Source: Poteriospumella lacustris (Eukaryota > Sar > Chrysophyceae > Chromulinales > Dinobryaceae). Taken from it: a DNA stretch of 24,294 bases. Both the position numbers and the translations under genes were made by a program. The stretch is from positions 1 through 24,294 of the forward strand of contig SMOI01000425.1 in the NCBI GenBank assembly GCA_008000375.1, written 5' to 3'. Position 1 is the stretch's first letter. Every line of letters starts with the position of its first letter. The notes beneath the pieces were generated by a model. That model was not told where the DNA came from and searched no databases. It was given only the letters and a program-made list of their open reading frames with translations. Positions 7,108 to 17,586 of the stretch are shown here, one piece after another.

Positions 7108-10100
7108 CTACGACGAGAAGTGCTCGACGGCGTCGTGGCGGACAGGCGATGGGGCAGCAGCGGCCTCATCGTCGTCGCCCTCGGCGGTGGGGACGATCTT
7201 CTTCACCGACGCCGAGCGCTTGAAGCTTTGGCTGCCGAGGCGCCGCAGTGCCGGTGCCGTTGCGGTGGTCGCATCGGCGGTGGACGCATCAGCGGGCGCA
7301 GCGGAGCTCAGCGAGAACGAGGGCTTCCAGGGCAGCCAGCGCGACGCCGACGGGGCAGTGGCGGACGCGTCCTGCACAGCGGCGAGCTTCTGAGCGAGAT
7401 CGGCGGCCGCCGCGACGGCTGCGGCCACATCGCCGTCGTCGGTGTCCAGCTGGTAGGCGGGCTCGCTGGGCCGGTTGAGCGTGAACCAGAAGCTGCCCTG
7501 GTGCGCCTTCATCTGGCGCCGGGACACCACGCGGCTGCTGAGGTCCTTGCTCGACTCGTCCGGCGCCACGTCGCCAGTCGACCGGTCGCCACCGCTCGAG
7601 CCCTTCGACGCGTCGGCGCCGCTGTCGTCGCCCAGCGCGCCCCGCGAGCCGTCCTGTCGCACGGGCTCTTCGTCCGGCTCGCGACGCGGCGAGTGCACAC
7701 GTGCCTCACTGAAGCGATGGCGCGACGCCTTGCAGCGCGTGCTGGCCGCCACGACGGCGTCTTCGTCGTCGGTGTCGTCGCCGACTTTTGCCTCGTGCGC
7801 CGCACCGCGGCCCATTTCGGTGCCCGACGACGCCGAGCTGGACGACGACGACGACTCGTCGTCCGAGACGACGCCCTCGTACGCCGCCTCGACGTCGGCC
7901 ACCATCAGCTCGTCGTCTTCGTCGTCGTCGTCGTCGTCGCCACCGCCACTGGCCGCGCTGCGACTGCGGCTGCCGCTGAAGCGACTGCCGGCGTCGTCGT
8001 CGCTGAGCGGCGATTCGAAGCGTCCGCTGGCTGCGCGCGGCGGAGTGCGCCTACCCGCGGCCGACGCGCTCCTGTGCTCGTCCACCGCGAGCGATGCGAC
8101 AGCGGCGCCGTCGCCGACGTCGCCGGCGGCGTCGATCGGATCCACCGTCGCCTGTGCCGCCGGCAGCTCCGTCGCGCTTGAGTGTCGAGGAGGATGATGG
8201 TGATGGCCGTGCGGGTGGTGGTGGTGCGCGTGGTGCGCGGCGGGGGCGTCGCGGGCGTGCGCGTGCGTCTCCATCATGTGCTGGTAGCGGCGCTCGCGGT
8301 TGAGGCGCGCCACCTTCGCGGCGATCTCCTTCTGCGCGACTTCGGTCTCCGAGCGCCGCTGCTGGCGGTAGACGTGATACAGCAGGTACAGCGCGAGGGA
8401 GCAGACGGCGGCGATGAACAGCGAGAAGTAGAGCGCGTTGTCCACGATGACGACCCAGATCATCAGCAGCCCGCCGAAGAAGATCGGCACGATCAGCCGC
8501 ACGAGCGTGCGCTGCCAGTCGATGGGGATGGCCGCGATCACGATGATCATGGCCGTCATGAACGTCGCCCAGAACCACAGCACCGCCCGGCGGACGTGCT
8601 TCCACGAGGCGCCCTCGCAGCGCGCCGCCCACCATCGCGACACCGTCGTCGACGACGACCGCGTTGCGGGCAGCAGAGACGCAGGCGTGGGCACGTAGAT
8701 CTGCGACAACGACGCCAGCGACGGCAAACGCGCCAGCATCGGCAAGCGAAACTGCGACGGGCTGCGCACGAACGACTGGCGCTGCGACAGGCCGCGGACG
8801 ACGTGGTGGTTTTGGTGCCAGCCGACCTCGTGCAGCCGGTGCGACGCCGCGTGCTGCAGCTGCCAGTCCTCCGCGGCGGCGGCCACAGCCACGACGCGGT
8901 CGGAGTCGTCGTGGGCGTCGTGGTGCCAGAGACTGTCCTCGGCGCCGTGGCCTCGCTTGCCGTGACCACCGCGCCCGCCCGCCGTTTCTTCGTCCTGCGA
9001 CGGGCCGGCGTCGGCGTCCTCGATGGTCAGCGTGTACGCTTGATGGGCGCCGCGGGCGGGGCCGGGGCCGGGGCCCTTCGTCTTCGCGAGGTACTGCGGA
9101 TAGGCCGCGTCGTCGTGCGGCGAGTGCTTCTCGGAGGCCGAGAGCACCGCCTGGTACTCGACGTCGCTCATCATCGTGATGCGGTCGAGGTCGTGCTCCA
9201 TGCCCACGGGGAAGAACGAGTGGTACGACAGGATCAGCAGCGTCTCGAGGATGTCGCTGCGCTCGCGCGCGATGCGGTTGGAGACGAAGAAGAACCAGGG
9301 CACGTCGAGGGCGTCGCCCTGGTGCTTGTAGCGGTTGTGGTGGATCATCTCCATCGCGTCCAGCTCGTCGTCCTCGCCCTCCTCGTCGTGATCCTCGTCG
9401 TAGTCGCTGTCGCGGCTGTGCTCGTCGCTGTCGCGGCTGTGCTCGTCGCCCTCGTGGCAGGTCTCCATGCCCGACGGATGCACACTGCCGCTGGTCATCG
9501 AGCGCTGGGATGTCAGCGCGCGACTGCTCTTCTTCTTGCTGCTCTGGCGCAGCAGCTTCTCGCGCGTCTTTTGCACCTTTTTGCTCGCGCCGAGGACTTT
9601 GCTGTTCCACCGGCCGCTCTGCTGCAGCATGACGACGGACTCGACGTCGAAGAGGTGGTCGATGAGCTTCTCGATGACGACCTCCGCCTTCTGGATCTTG
9701 GGGTAGGCGATGTTGGGGATGAAGAACTCGACGTACAGCACCTCCATCGTCTCGAACAGCAGCATCTCCGACAGCATCTCGAGCCAGAACGAAGTGATCA
9801 GGCTGCGCTGCCACGTGTGGCCCCGCAGAACGCCCTTCATCACCACGTAGTAGCAGAAGATCACGTTCATCGCCAGGACGAAGAACCACAGGAACCACCG
9901 CTCGTACGACGACACGGCGCTGGACTCTTTGAAGTCCGACTCGACCTTGGTGACGAAGATTTTGCCCTCGGGCGTGTCGCGGCCGATAAGGTCGGTGAGG
10001 AACGACTGCATCAGCTTGACACCCGCCTCGACGCCGTGCAGCGTGTCGATCTGACTGCGCAGTTCGTGTGCGGTCTTGCGCACGTGGGCGTACTGCTGGC

Positions 10101-13100
10101 GGACGAGGTCGCGCAGCAGCTGGTCGTTGATGTGCATCGTGTGCGTCGTCGCTTCGTAGACGAAGACGTTCTGCTGGTTGGCGGCGGACGCCTCGGCCAG
10201 CTCCGCGTCTTGACGGAGCTTGCGACTGTTGGCGGACGCAGCGCTGCCAACCGCCGAGGGACTCACGCTCATGTGGCGGAACGCGTGCTCCCAGGCGCGG
10301 CGGAAGCGATGACGCGCACGCGCGGTCGGCAGATCGACGTACTGCTGACAGAAGTCGGCGACGAAGTGGTCCAGGTCGGCGTCCATCTCCGCATCCTCGG
10401 CAGCCTGCGGGTGCTGGTCGATCATCTTCGCCAGCGCATCGTGGCTGCCAGTCGCGAGATCGGTGTCGCCGCTCTGGTGGTGGTGGTGATGGTGGTGGTG
10501 GCGGTGCTGGTGCTGGTGACCCATCCAGCCCATGAGATGGAGGTGGTTCGACAGCACTTGGCGCGTGACCCGCAGCTCCTCGGGGATCTTCATGCTGCGC
10601 AGCTGCACTTTCTTCTGGTCGGCGTGGTACGAAGGGTCGTGGTGGTTCGTCAGCTTCGCCGAGACCTCGCCGCTGTACACGCTGCTCAGGACCTTCAAGT
10701 GCTCGAAGAGGATGTCCAGCGGCAGGGTCAGGACCGACGACAACACCGAGGTGATCACCGTGAACAAGGCGATGTCGCGGAAGGAGACGGTGGGGTCCTG
10801 GTAGCGACAGTCGCCTCGCTTAAGCCGCGCGATGTCCGCGTCGCCTCCGGACATCGACGCGGGGTCGAAGACCGGCAGCACCTCGATCGCCGTCACGTTT
10901 GTCGCCGCGGCCGACGCGGCCGACTGGAACTTGTACGGGTACCAGCGGCAGTAGCTCACGGCGGAATTCATCAGCGACCGCCTCGCTTCACACGTCGCCT
11001 CGTTGGCAAAGCCGTCGCAAGAGCCGTCGTCGGACGGGTACTGCAGGTCGTAGAACAGCGCGAGGAAGAAGAACAGCGCCGAGAACAGCGTCACGATGTA
11101 GATGATGTCCACGTACACGTTGGGGTCCTCGATGCCCGACATGATCGTGCGCAAGAAGAGGTGGTGGCGCATCATCTGGTCCTTGATGCGGTAGACCCAC
11201 GTCTTGTTGCCGTAGACGCTCGGCGCGGTCTCGTGGAAGTACCGACGGAGCTCCTCGCGCAGCACGTCCATCGTAATGAAACCCGACGACCGCGTCTGCA
11301 CGAGCTTCTGAATCGAGCGTTTGGTGGCTTGCGCGGCGGGGTTGTACTTGCGCCACATGGCGAGCATCAAGATCGCGAGGCCGCCGAACATCCACAGCGA
11401 CCCGAACATGCCCAGGATCAGATTCGACCGCATGATCACCTCGCCGGGCTGATGGTGGGCCGAGGCCGCGAAGTTCTGCTTCACGTCGTTCGTCTGGTAA
11501 CGCGCGATCAACGCCAGCGTTTGGGCCTCGCGCGCGGATGTCGTCTTCGGGGACGTTGGCGTCTGTGCGACGCCGTCGTCGTCGGCTGCGGTCGTTTGCA
11601 GGCGACGGGCGAATGTCGACGTCAGCGAGCAGGTGCACACGGTCGCCTCGTAGGTGGAATGGGCCTTGACGCAGGCCCAGTCAGTCTCCGCATTGGCCGG
11701 CAACAGGTCCAGCGAGTGACAGACCATCGTCTTCGGAGGACACACGCGCGTCAAGACGCCGCTCTCTTCACCAGAACACACCAGCGACATCGTCACGTTC
11801 GAGTCCGGACAGAAGCGCTCGTACTGCGCGACCACACCCGCGGTGCAGTTGACGGAGAACGAGTCGATGCGGCTGGAATCGCGCAAGGAATTCGGGAAAA
11901 TGTGCGGAATGGTCACGTTGACGTGGACATAGGCGCGATCGAGGTACGTGGGGACGGTCAGCTTGACGCCGACGACGTTGGAGTACAGCCACGTGGCGTT
12001 CGTCGCGTTGACGACGGCCTGTTCACTCACAACCGCCGACTCGTACGCCTGCCACATGTACTGCGGCACGTGGACCATCTCCATCTGCAGGGCCGTCCCA
12101 CTGGACAAATATTGCTCCGCGGTCTGCTGCGCTAGTTGCACGTCCATCGATGGCGTCAAGGCATTCAGCAGTGCTTCCTGTGTCGTGCGCGACATGGTCA
12201 GCTCCTTCTGAAGCCACTGGAGCGCATCGTTGGTGGCGCCCGCACTCGCCGTGAATCCCAAACCTGCCGCCTTCGCAATAGCCTTCATCGAATCCGTCAG
12301 CAGGTCGACCGACGACGAGTCCACGACGAGGTGGGGACTCAGCGCCGACGACAACTTCCACACCAAATCGAACGCGTCCGCCAAGGACTGCGACGTCGAT
12401 GACGCAGCCAATCGTCGTCGCGAGGCGACGGTCGTGGCAGGAGAGACCAGGAAGGTCAAGACGGTGTCCACGATCGAGGATACCATGTTCAGCGTGTCGA
12501 CGGGCAGCGTGACGCCGTCCAAGGACAAAATGTTCGACAGAATCGACATCAGCGCCGACGCGGACGACACCTGCAGGCTGTCACTCGACGACGCCAGACT
12601 GAAGAGACTGGAGACCAGCAACGTGCTCGTGCCCACGTCCAGCTCGACGGTGTCCAAGGCCGTCGCCAGCGACGTCATGATGCTCGTCAGCTCCGATCGC
12701 TGCTGCGCCAGTTCTGCTGCGGTGGTCGTGCACGACTCGCCGCCGTAGCCGGCATCGCAAGTGCACACGGCCAAGCAGCTGGCATCGAACGCCGAACACG
12801 CAGAGATGCGCTCCCGTGACGACGTCGACAGATAATAACACGAGCCGTGGCCCCCGCAGTCAGACGGACAGCGCTTCTGTCGTACGATGCAGGTTCCTTG
12901 CGACACGCTGGCGTTCCGCTGGTCGCATTCCAACCAAATCTGCCCGCAATCGGCGTCGAACTGGCAAGCCAAGTCCGGCACGCTGCCGATCGACCTGGCG
13001 ATGGCCGCGAGTTCCGTGTTCGTCACGCACATGTCGTTGCCGAATTTGACGTTGCCGCTGATCGGCGTGAGTCCCGATGCGCATTTGCCACAGGTCTGAT

Positions 13101-16100
13101 TCTTGGCGTTGTACAGGTCGTAGTCACAGGGGAACCGATGCAACGCCGAGCAATTGGGCGCCAGACTGCAATTCAGCGCCGAGCTGGCCACCGAAATGGA
13201 CTCGGTGGACAACGACAGCGGCGAGGTGGGGGACGTTGCCAGCGATGCCACCACCGCGAGATACTGCACCACCTCCGCGGACGACAAGTTCCCGGAGGCG
13301 AACGGTGCCACCAACAGCTGCTGACGTGCTTGAATGCGCTCCTGGAGCACCTCCGCGGCCGTTACATTCGACGAACCAGATCCGGCTTTCTCCTGCGACG
13401 GGAACGCCGAACCCAACGAACAGTTCACGTTTCGTGATGCCGCCGTGGAGGCGCCGTAGACGTCCTGAATCGTAGACTGAAGAATCAGCTGTTGCAGCGG
13501 ACCGTAGCCCGGAGGAAGCCACGTTTGAAACAGCGACAGAGTGCTGGGTGCTGCCATCACCTGCCAATACGAGCTGGGCGATGCTTCGATGTAGTACGCG
13601 TACTGGTAGGTCAGCGGCAAATCGCTGTCCACCCACATGGTACTCGTCAGCTGGAAGTACGTCGTCAGCGCCGCCCCGGCGGTCGGAGACACCGAAAACT
13701 GTCCTCCGAAGGGCGGACTGTTCGTCGTCACCACCAGTTCAGCAGCCACACCGCCATACGACAGCGTGAAAGTGTACGTCGCACCGAGGCCCAGCACATT
13801 CGGTAACATCGTGAGCTGGACAGACGTAGAACTGATGAAAGCGCCGTTTTTCTTCACGTAGGGCTGCAAGGCAGACACAGTCTGCTTACCCACCGCGAAA
13901 GAGGTGATGTTGCCCGATGATACCGACCAAGCGGCCGGTGACGGTGCTGCTGGGACCGTGTCGTTGGGTGAAACCATCGCTTCGCGCAGGAACACCGTCC
14001 CGGACAGAGTCAACGACGACAACGAGTTCACATTCAAAACCGTCAACGGGTTTGTGCTGATCTGCACCCTCGGTACGAAAGTGGAACTGAACGGCTTGAT
14101 GGTCACATCGACACTGCTGCTGCTCTGCCGACTGCTGGTCGGATCTCCGACGGTCACGTACACTTCGTACGTTTGGTTGACGTTGGCGGTGTCGGTGGTG
14201 GTAACGACCACAGAACTGTTCGAAGCCGACCCACTGGGACGTCTGAGCGTGAGAGGACAACTCGCAAACAGTGACGACACGTCGTCTTTCCGTCGGCAAC
14301 CCCACGTGTACGTCAGATTCGTGGTCTTGGAGTCCGGATCGAAGGAATACTCCGCCGAGAGGGCCACCGACTGGCCGAGGGGCACGCTTTGGGCCGTCGA
14401 CGGCGAAAGCAACGACACAAGCGGCGCTTGCAATGTCCACAGGGATATCCGCGCGGAAGACGACACACCACTGACAATATCGGTGACAGCAACGCGCAGG
14501 GTGTACGACGCCGCGGCGGACAGGGAGTATTTCGGGAGGACAAACTTCGACGGGTCAGAAGAGCTGGATGATATGGCCAGCGAAGCATTCGTCGACGACA
14601 GCAGAGTCCACGCCCACGACAGACCGGTCCTTCGCACGGTCCCACCGCAAAGGGCCACGTAACTGTCAGCAGAAAAGGTATGCGACTGATTCACGTAAAC
14701 GGCCGCAGTTCCTGCGGCAACGGCCGAAGCAGTCGTCGACGTCGACTCAGACACAAGCAAAATCGACGGCGGAACTGCACTACCTGGGCCTAGTACCTTC
14801 AATTGAACGATGTTCTCGTCGCAGGCCCCGAACACGTTACACAGGCCCAGGGCAATGTTGTACCCGACATTCTCGACAAAGGTGTTGGGAGGCAGCGTGA
14901 TCAACGACACCGTCGTGAAGCGCTCAACAAGTAGCTGTTCAATGATGCGGTCTGCGGTCGCGTTTGCTGGTTGATTCGCGTCCACGAGTGAAAAGCTCGT
15001 CACGTTGGCGGTAACATTGTACCACGGGCGATAGGCATTGCCCTGCGAGCCTGTCAGATCCAATTTCCAGGTCATACACGTCGTAACGACGGAATCGTAA
15101 CGACTGACAATAGCTGGAACGACGGGCGTCGCTGCGTTTCGGACGCGAACATTGGCGTTGGACAGAATCGTCGCTCCACAGAAAGGACCATCCAATCCCA
15201 GACTGCACAGCGTCTGCAGATTCGAATTGCTCACGTTGATCCAGATGCGATCATGTGGGTTCAGGAAGTAACTACTGGTGTACAGAATGCGGACCGACGA
15301 GATGTTTTCCCATCTACACGACAACATTGGGGCATTGGCAAAACGTAGAATCTGTGCGCATGGAAAGAGCGTTTGGAGACCGCCTTTGTTGGTGACTTTG
15401 TTGAAGTTCACTACGGTGGATAGCCCGTCGTCCGACATCTGAGCGCTGAGCAGAAATACGTTGTTTGCAAAGTTCGCAAGAGACGGTGCTGACGTCGGCT
15501 GTCCGGAGGGTTGATACGATGGTTGCATTGTTGGCTGACACGATGGAACACTGGACGGCTGCGAAGACGGCTTCGACGTCGGTTGACGTGTGGGCTGCAT
15601 CGACGGGGCTACTGTTGGCTGCGAAGATGGCTGCATCGATGGCAATGACGTCGGCTGGCACGATGGGGACGATGTCGGCTGGGTACTTGGCTGCGACGAC
15701 GGTTGCGTCGAGGGTTGCGCAGACGGTCGGGCAGTTGGTTGTGCCGAGGGTTGCGCAGACGGTCGGCCAGTTGGTTGTGAGGATGGTTGCTGTGACGGTT
15801 GTGCAGTGGGCGACGAGCTTGGCTGCCCTGTTGGGAATATCGACGGCTGAGAAGAAGGCTGAGACGACGGGCTAGAGGTTGGTTGGCCGGAGGGGCATGA
15901 TGATGGCTGCGATGAAGGCTGCCTGCTGGGCACTGAGGAAGGCTGGGCCGACGGCTGGGCTGACGGCTGGCTGGACGGCTGCATCGTTGGGTGCGAAGTG
16001 GGCTGACTTGTCGGAAGCGACGAAGGCTGGCTGGACGGCTGCATCGTTGGATGTGAAGTGGGCTGAGTTGTCGGTAACGACGAAGGCTGGCTGGACGGCT

Positions 16101-17069
16101 GCATCGATGGATTGCTGGACGGCTGCAGAGTCGGCTGGCTCGTCGGAAGCGACGATGGTTGCGAAGTGGGTTGCGATGAAGGCTCACCGGTAGGTTGTTC
16201 AGTCGGTTGACTTGAAGGCGAGTCGGATGGTTGAGATGTGGGAGAGGAACTGGGCTGTGTCGTCGGCTGACCCGAGGGTTCCGATGACGGTTGAGAGGTG
16301 GGAAGATTAGTGGGCTGACTACTCGGCTGACCGCTTGGGCACCCAGAAGGCTGTCTTGATGGTTGAGACGATGGTTCTGAAGTCGGTTGCAAAGACGGCT
16401 GCCGACTTGGTTGCGAACTAGGCCTCAACGTTGGTTGCGACGTCGGCGTTCCGCTGGGTTGCCCACTGGGTTGTGCTGATGGCTGCCTCGTCGGTTGAAT
16501 TGTCGGCTGACTGGAAGGCTGCTCTGTTGGCTGTGATGAAGGGTAATTGTAGCCTACAATATGAAAGGGGCGGTCAGAAATCAAGAAACGCAATGGCAAC
16601 GATCATCAAGTCACTTACAATTCACTTTTAAACTGTACACTGACGTGGACTGAAAGTTCAAACAAGACCCTGCCTCTGTCAGCGACGTATCCCAGCCAAT
16701 CGTTGTTGAGTTCGAAGAGCCGCAATTAACAGCGTAGAATTGATCGGAGCTGCGACATTGGACATAAAAATACTGATAGATGCACGCTCCACTTCGGTCA
16801 CACCACTGTATTCTGTTGCATGTCGCAGATTCGAATTCCGCCGTGATCATAAGCGCTGGGCCAGTGCATCCCACCGTCGAATAGAATTCTATTTGATACC
16901 TCTCTGGATCGCTCAGATAGGTCGTGGGAATGACTGTTGGAGCATAAGTTGGGGCGAAAGTGGGTACGACTGTGGGTAAAAATGTTGGTAGCTGACTTGG
17001 ATACGGAGTCGGAGGTGGAGGCGGTGGTGGAGGTGGAGGGGGTGGCGGGGAGCTCGGAGAACCTCCCAT
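7108..17069 (-). CDS. Giant polycystin-1-like receptor: PTSQPS stalk, REJ, EGF, GPS-like, multi-pass
   Basis: Two exons (17069-16619 and 16553-7108), about 3298 aa. Order: 13 prolines (8-20) and P-T-rich linker; Cys-rich head (about 58-151, eight Cys); PTSQPS stalk (about 155-508); long Asn-glycosylation-rich ectodomain with REJ signature (NSPPFGGQFSVSPTAG, about 1095); EGF-like module (about 1377-1424, CGGHGSC...CTCDAGYGGESC); helical GAIN-like region; GPS-like motif (about 1751-1797, W-A-C...C-T-C...F); first membrane helix (about 1859-1882). Seven or eight more hydrophobic segments follow, at about 1963-1987, 2075-2100, 2368-2391, 2401-2436, 2806-2830 and a pair within 2832-2879; 2566-2604 is possible. 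The second follows a polycystin-like HHLFLRTI...FALF pattern with a Cys-rich loop after it. No PLAT domain and no clear pore motif were recognised. The cytoplasmic side has two His clusters (about 2162-2177 and just after the last helix) and Asp/Ser runs. Likely a surface adhesion or mechanosensory receptor. The N-terminus is incomplete: no signal peptide at the chosen ATG, so an upstream exon is likely. Confidence 0.85.
15481..16542 (-). repeat. PTSQPS stalk-coding repeat array
   Basis: About 354 codons with a 12-bp period encode about 88 tetrads of the type P-[S/T]-x-Q/x, mostly QPSSQPT-like. Pro every fourth residue and abundant Ser/Thr predict an extended, probably O-glycosylated stalk that projects the rest of the ectodomain or the head. 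Such arrays recur in stramenopile cell-surface proteins. Higher-order duplications lie inside it, so length polymorphism between strains is expected. Confidence 0.9.
15967..16086 (-). repeat. 60-bp tandem duplication inside the stalk array
   Basis: Two adjacent 60-bp copies (15967-16026 and 16027-16086) differ at only about half a dozen positions, and a partial third copy continues to about 16110. They encode 20-residue blocks containing S-H-P-T-M-Q-P-S-S-Q-P. A separate 36-bp near-duplication (GGTTGCGCAGACGGTC type) is at about 15713-15780. These point to recent unequal exchange or slippage within the stalk. Confidence 0.8.
16554..16618 (-). other. Spliceosomal intron of the giant gene (65 bp)
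   Basis: On the minus strand it starts GTAAGTGAC at 16618 and ends ATATTGTAG at 16554, with a TTTCTGACCG branch-like motif about 21 nt before the end. Unspliced, the upstream frame hits a TGA six bases inside the intron. Splicing after the first base of a TGT codon (phase 1) gives TGC and joins the Cys-rich head in frame to the YNYPSSQPT start of the stalk. The frame agreement on both sides makes this firm. Confidence 0.9.
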
Positions 17070-17190
17070 TCGTGACTATTTCCGTGCTGGTGTTCGAATC
17101 GGGAAGTGACCAAGCAAAATTCAACAAAGAAAAAATGGGAGCGCCGAACGGTCAACAAGCGCAATAATTAATGAACAACTGATCGATTTC

Positions 17191-17422
17191 TCAGACTAAA
17201 TAATTCTGGATACCCAAGGAACAACGATAGCTATCGCTCGGACGCATTTCTTCGGCCATGCGGTTGGCGACCGTGAGACAGTCGTCTCCAATCTGCGGTC
17301 AAAAAATGAAACCAACATCTTCCCGCACAGCCATCGCGCCATCGCCATCAAACCAACAACAGCACACACTTACCCAGATCCACAGACTTTCTCAAACCGT
17401 CGAGAGTTGAAACGGGCGACAT
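17191..17422 (-). CDS. Candidate 47-aa two-exon small protein or upstream ORF
   Basis: An exon from an ATG at 17422 to 17374 (16 codons plus one base) is followed by a GTAAGTGT donor. A second exon 17285-17191 ends with TGA. Joined, they read MSPVSTLDGLRKSVDLD and then DCLTVANRMAEEM...IQNYLV. The second exon looks protein-like but matches no family I know. The ATG context is weak (T at -3). Alternatives: a short regulatory ORF in the 5' leader of the giant receptor transcript, which runs the same way and starts 122 bp further on; or use of the earlier CAG acceptor (exon from 17292), which puts exon 2 in another frame. It overlaps the likely 5' leader of the EML gene in antisense. Existence is unproven. 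Confidence 0.3.
17286..17373 (-). other. Candidate intron of the small minus-strand ORF (88 or 81 bp)
   Basis: The donor is GTAAGTGT at 17373. A pyrimidine run TTCATTTTTTGACCG precedes two possible acceptors: CAG ending at 17293 (81-bp intron) and GGAG ending at 17286 (88 bp). The second keeps the better-looking reading frame and leaves about 13 nt between the TTGAC motif and the AG. The intron may be real even if it lies only in a 5' UTR. Confidence 0.5.
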
Positions 17423-17586
17423 TCACTTTCACTTTTTTGAATTTCGCCGTCTTTGGCATTTCGTATTCGGAATTCTTGCCAGGTCCAAATGTGTATCTGA
17501 GTGCTCAGTTCAAAAAAGCCGTATTGTTGGAAAAGACAACCAATAGATCCCATTTGTTTGTGGCATTCTTGGCTTTCGGAACCAAA

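Larger units (their letters stand above)
17070..17586. promoter_or_regulatory. Divergent promoter zone of the giant receptor and the EML protein
   Basis: These 517 bp separate the modelled starts of the two largest genes. They are markedly more AT-rich than the rest of the window (for example TAATTAATGAACAACTGATC near 17167). Besides the candidate small gene at 17191-17422, there is an unassigned hydrophobic minus-strand frame (about 17151-17100) reading PFGAPIFSLLNFAWSLP. It could be the hydrophobic core of a signal peptide, but it has no ATG and is not in frame with the receptor. On the plus strand the EML frame stays open back to about 17407 without an ATG. Confidence 0.45.

Noticed and set aside
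6561-7169. A 202-codon minus-strand open frame following the giant gene
   Set aside because: Cys/Arg/Ser/Leu-rich translation without domain. It overlaps the receptor's last codons in another frame and its 3' flank.
8182-12135. A 1317-codon open frame on the plus strand, antisense to the giant receptor gene
   Set aside because: Its product is Val/Arg/His/Leu/Asp rich with no domain or membrane pattern. The minus strand here has clear domains and strong GC3 bias, which removes stops from the complementary frame.
17090-17105. A GTTCGAATC stretch resembling a tRNA B box
   Set aside because: No A box, no acceptor or anticodon stem upstream. The DNA before it codes the receptor's proline run on the other strand.
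17374-17459. A basic exon starting MPKTAKFKKVKVNVARF from an ATG at 17459
   Set aside because: It can be joined to the downstream exon only in a frame with an unconvincing product, and it overlaps the better two-exon model starting at 17422. It cannot be excluded.
17407-17586. A 60-codon upstream extension of the EML-type open frame
   Set aside because: It has no ATG. The ATG at 17587 has a strong ACCAAAATGG context and starts a sensible EF-hand protein.
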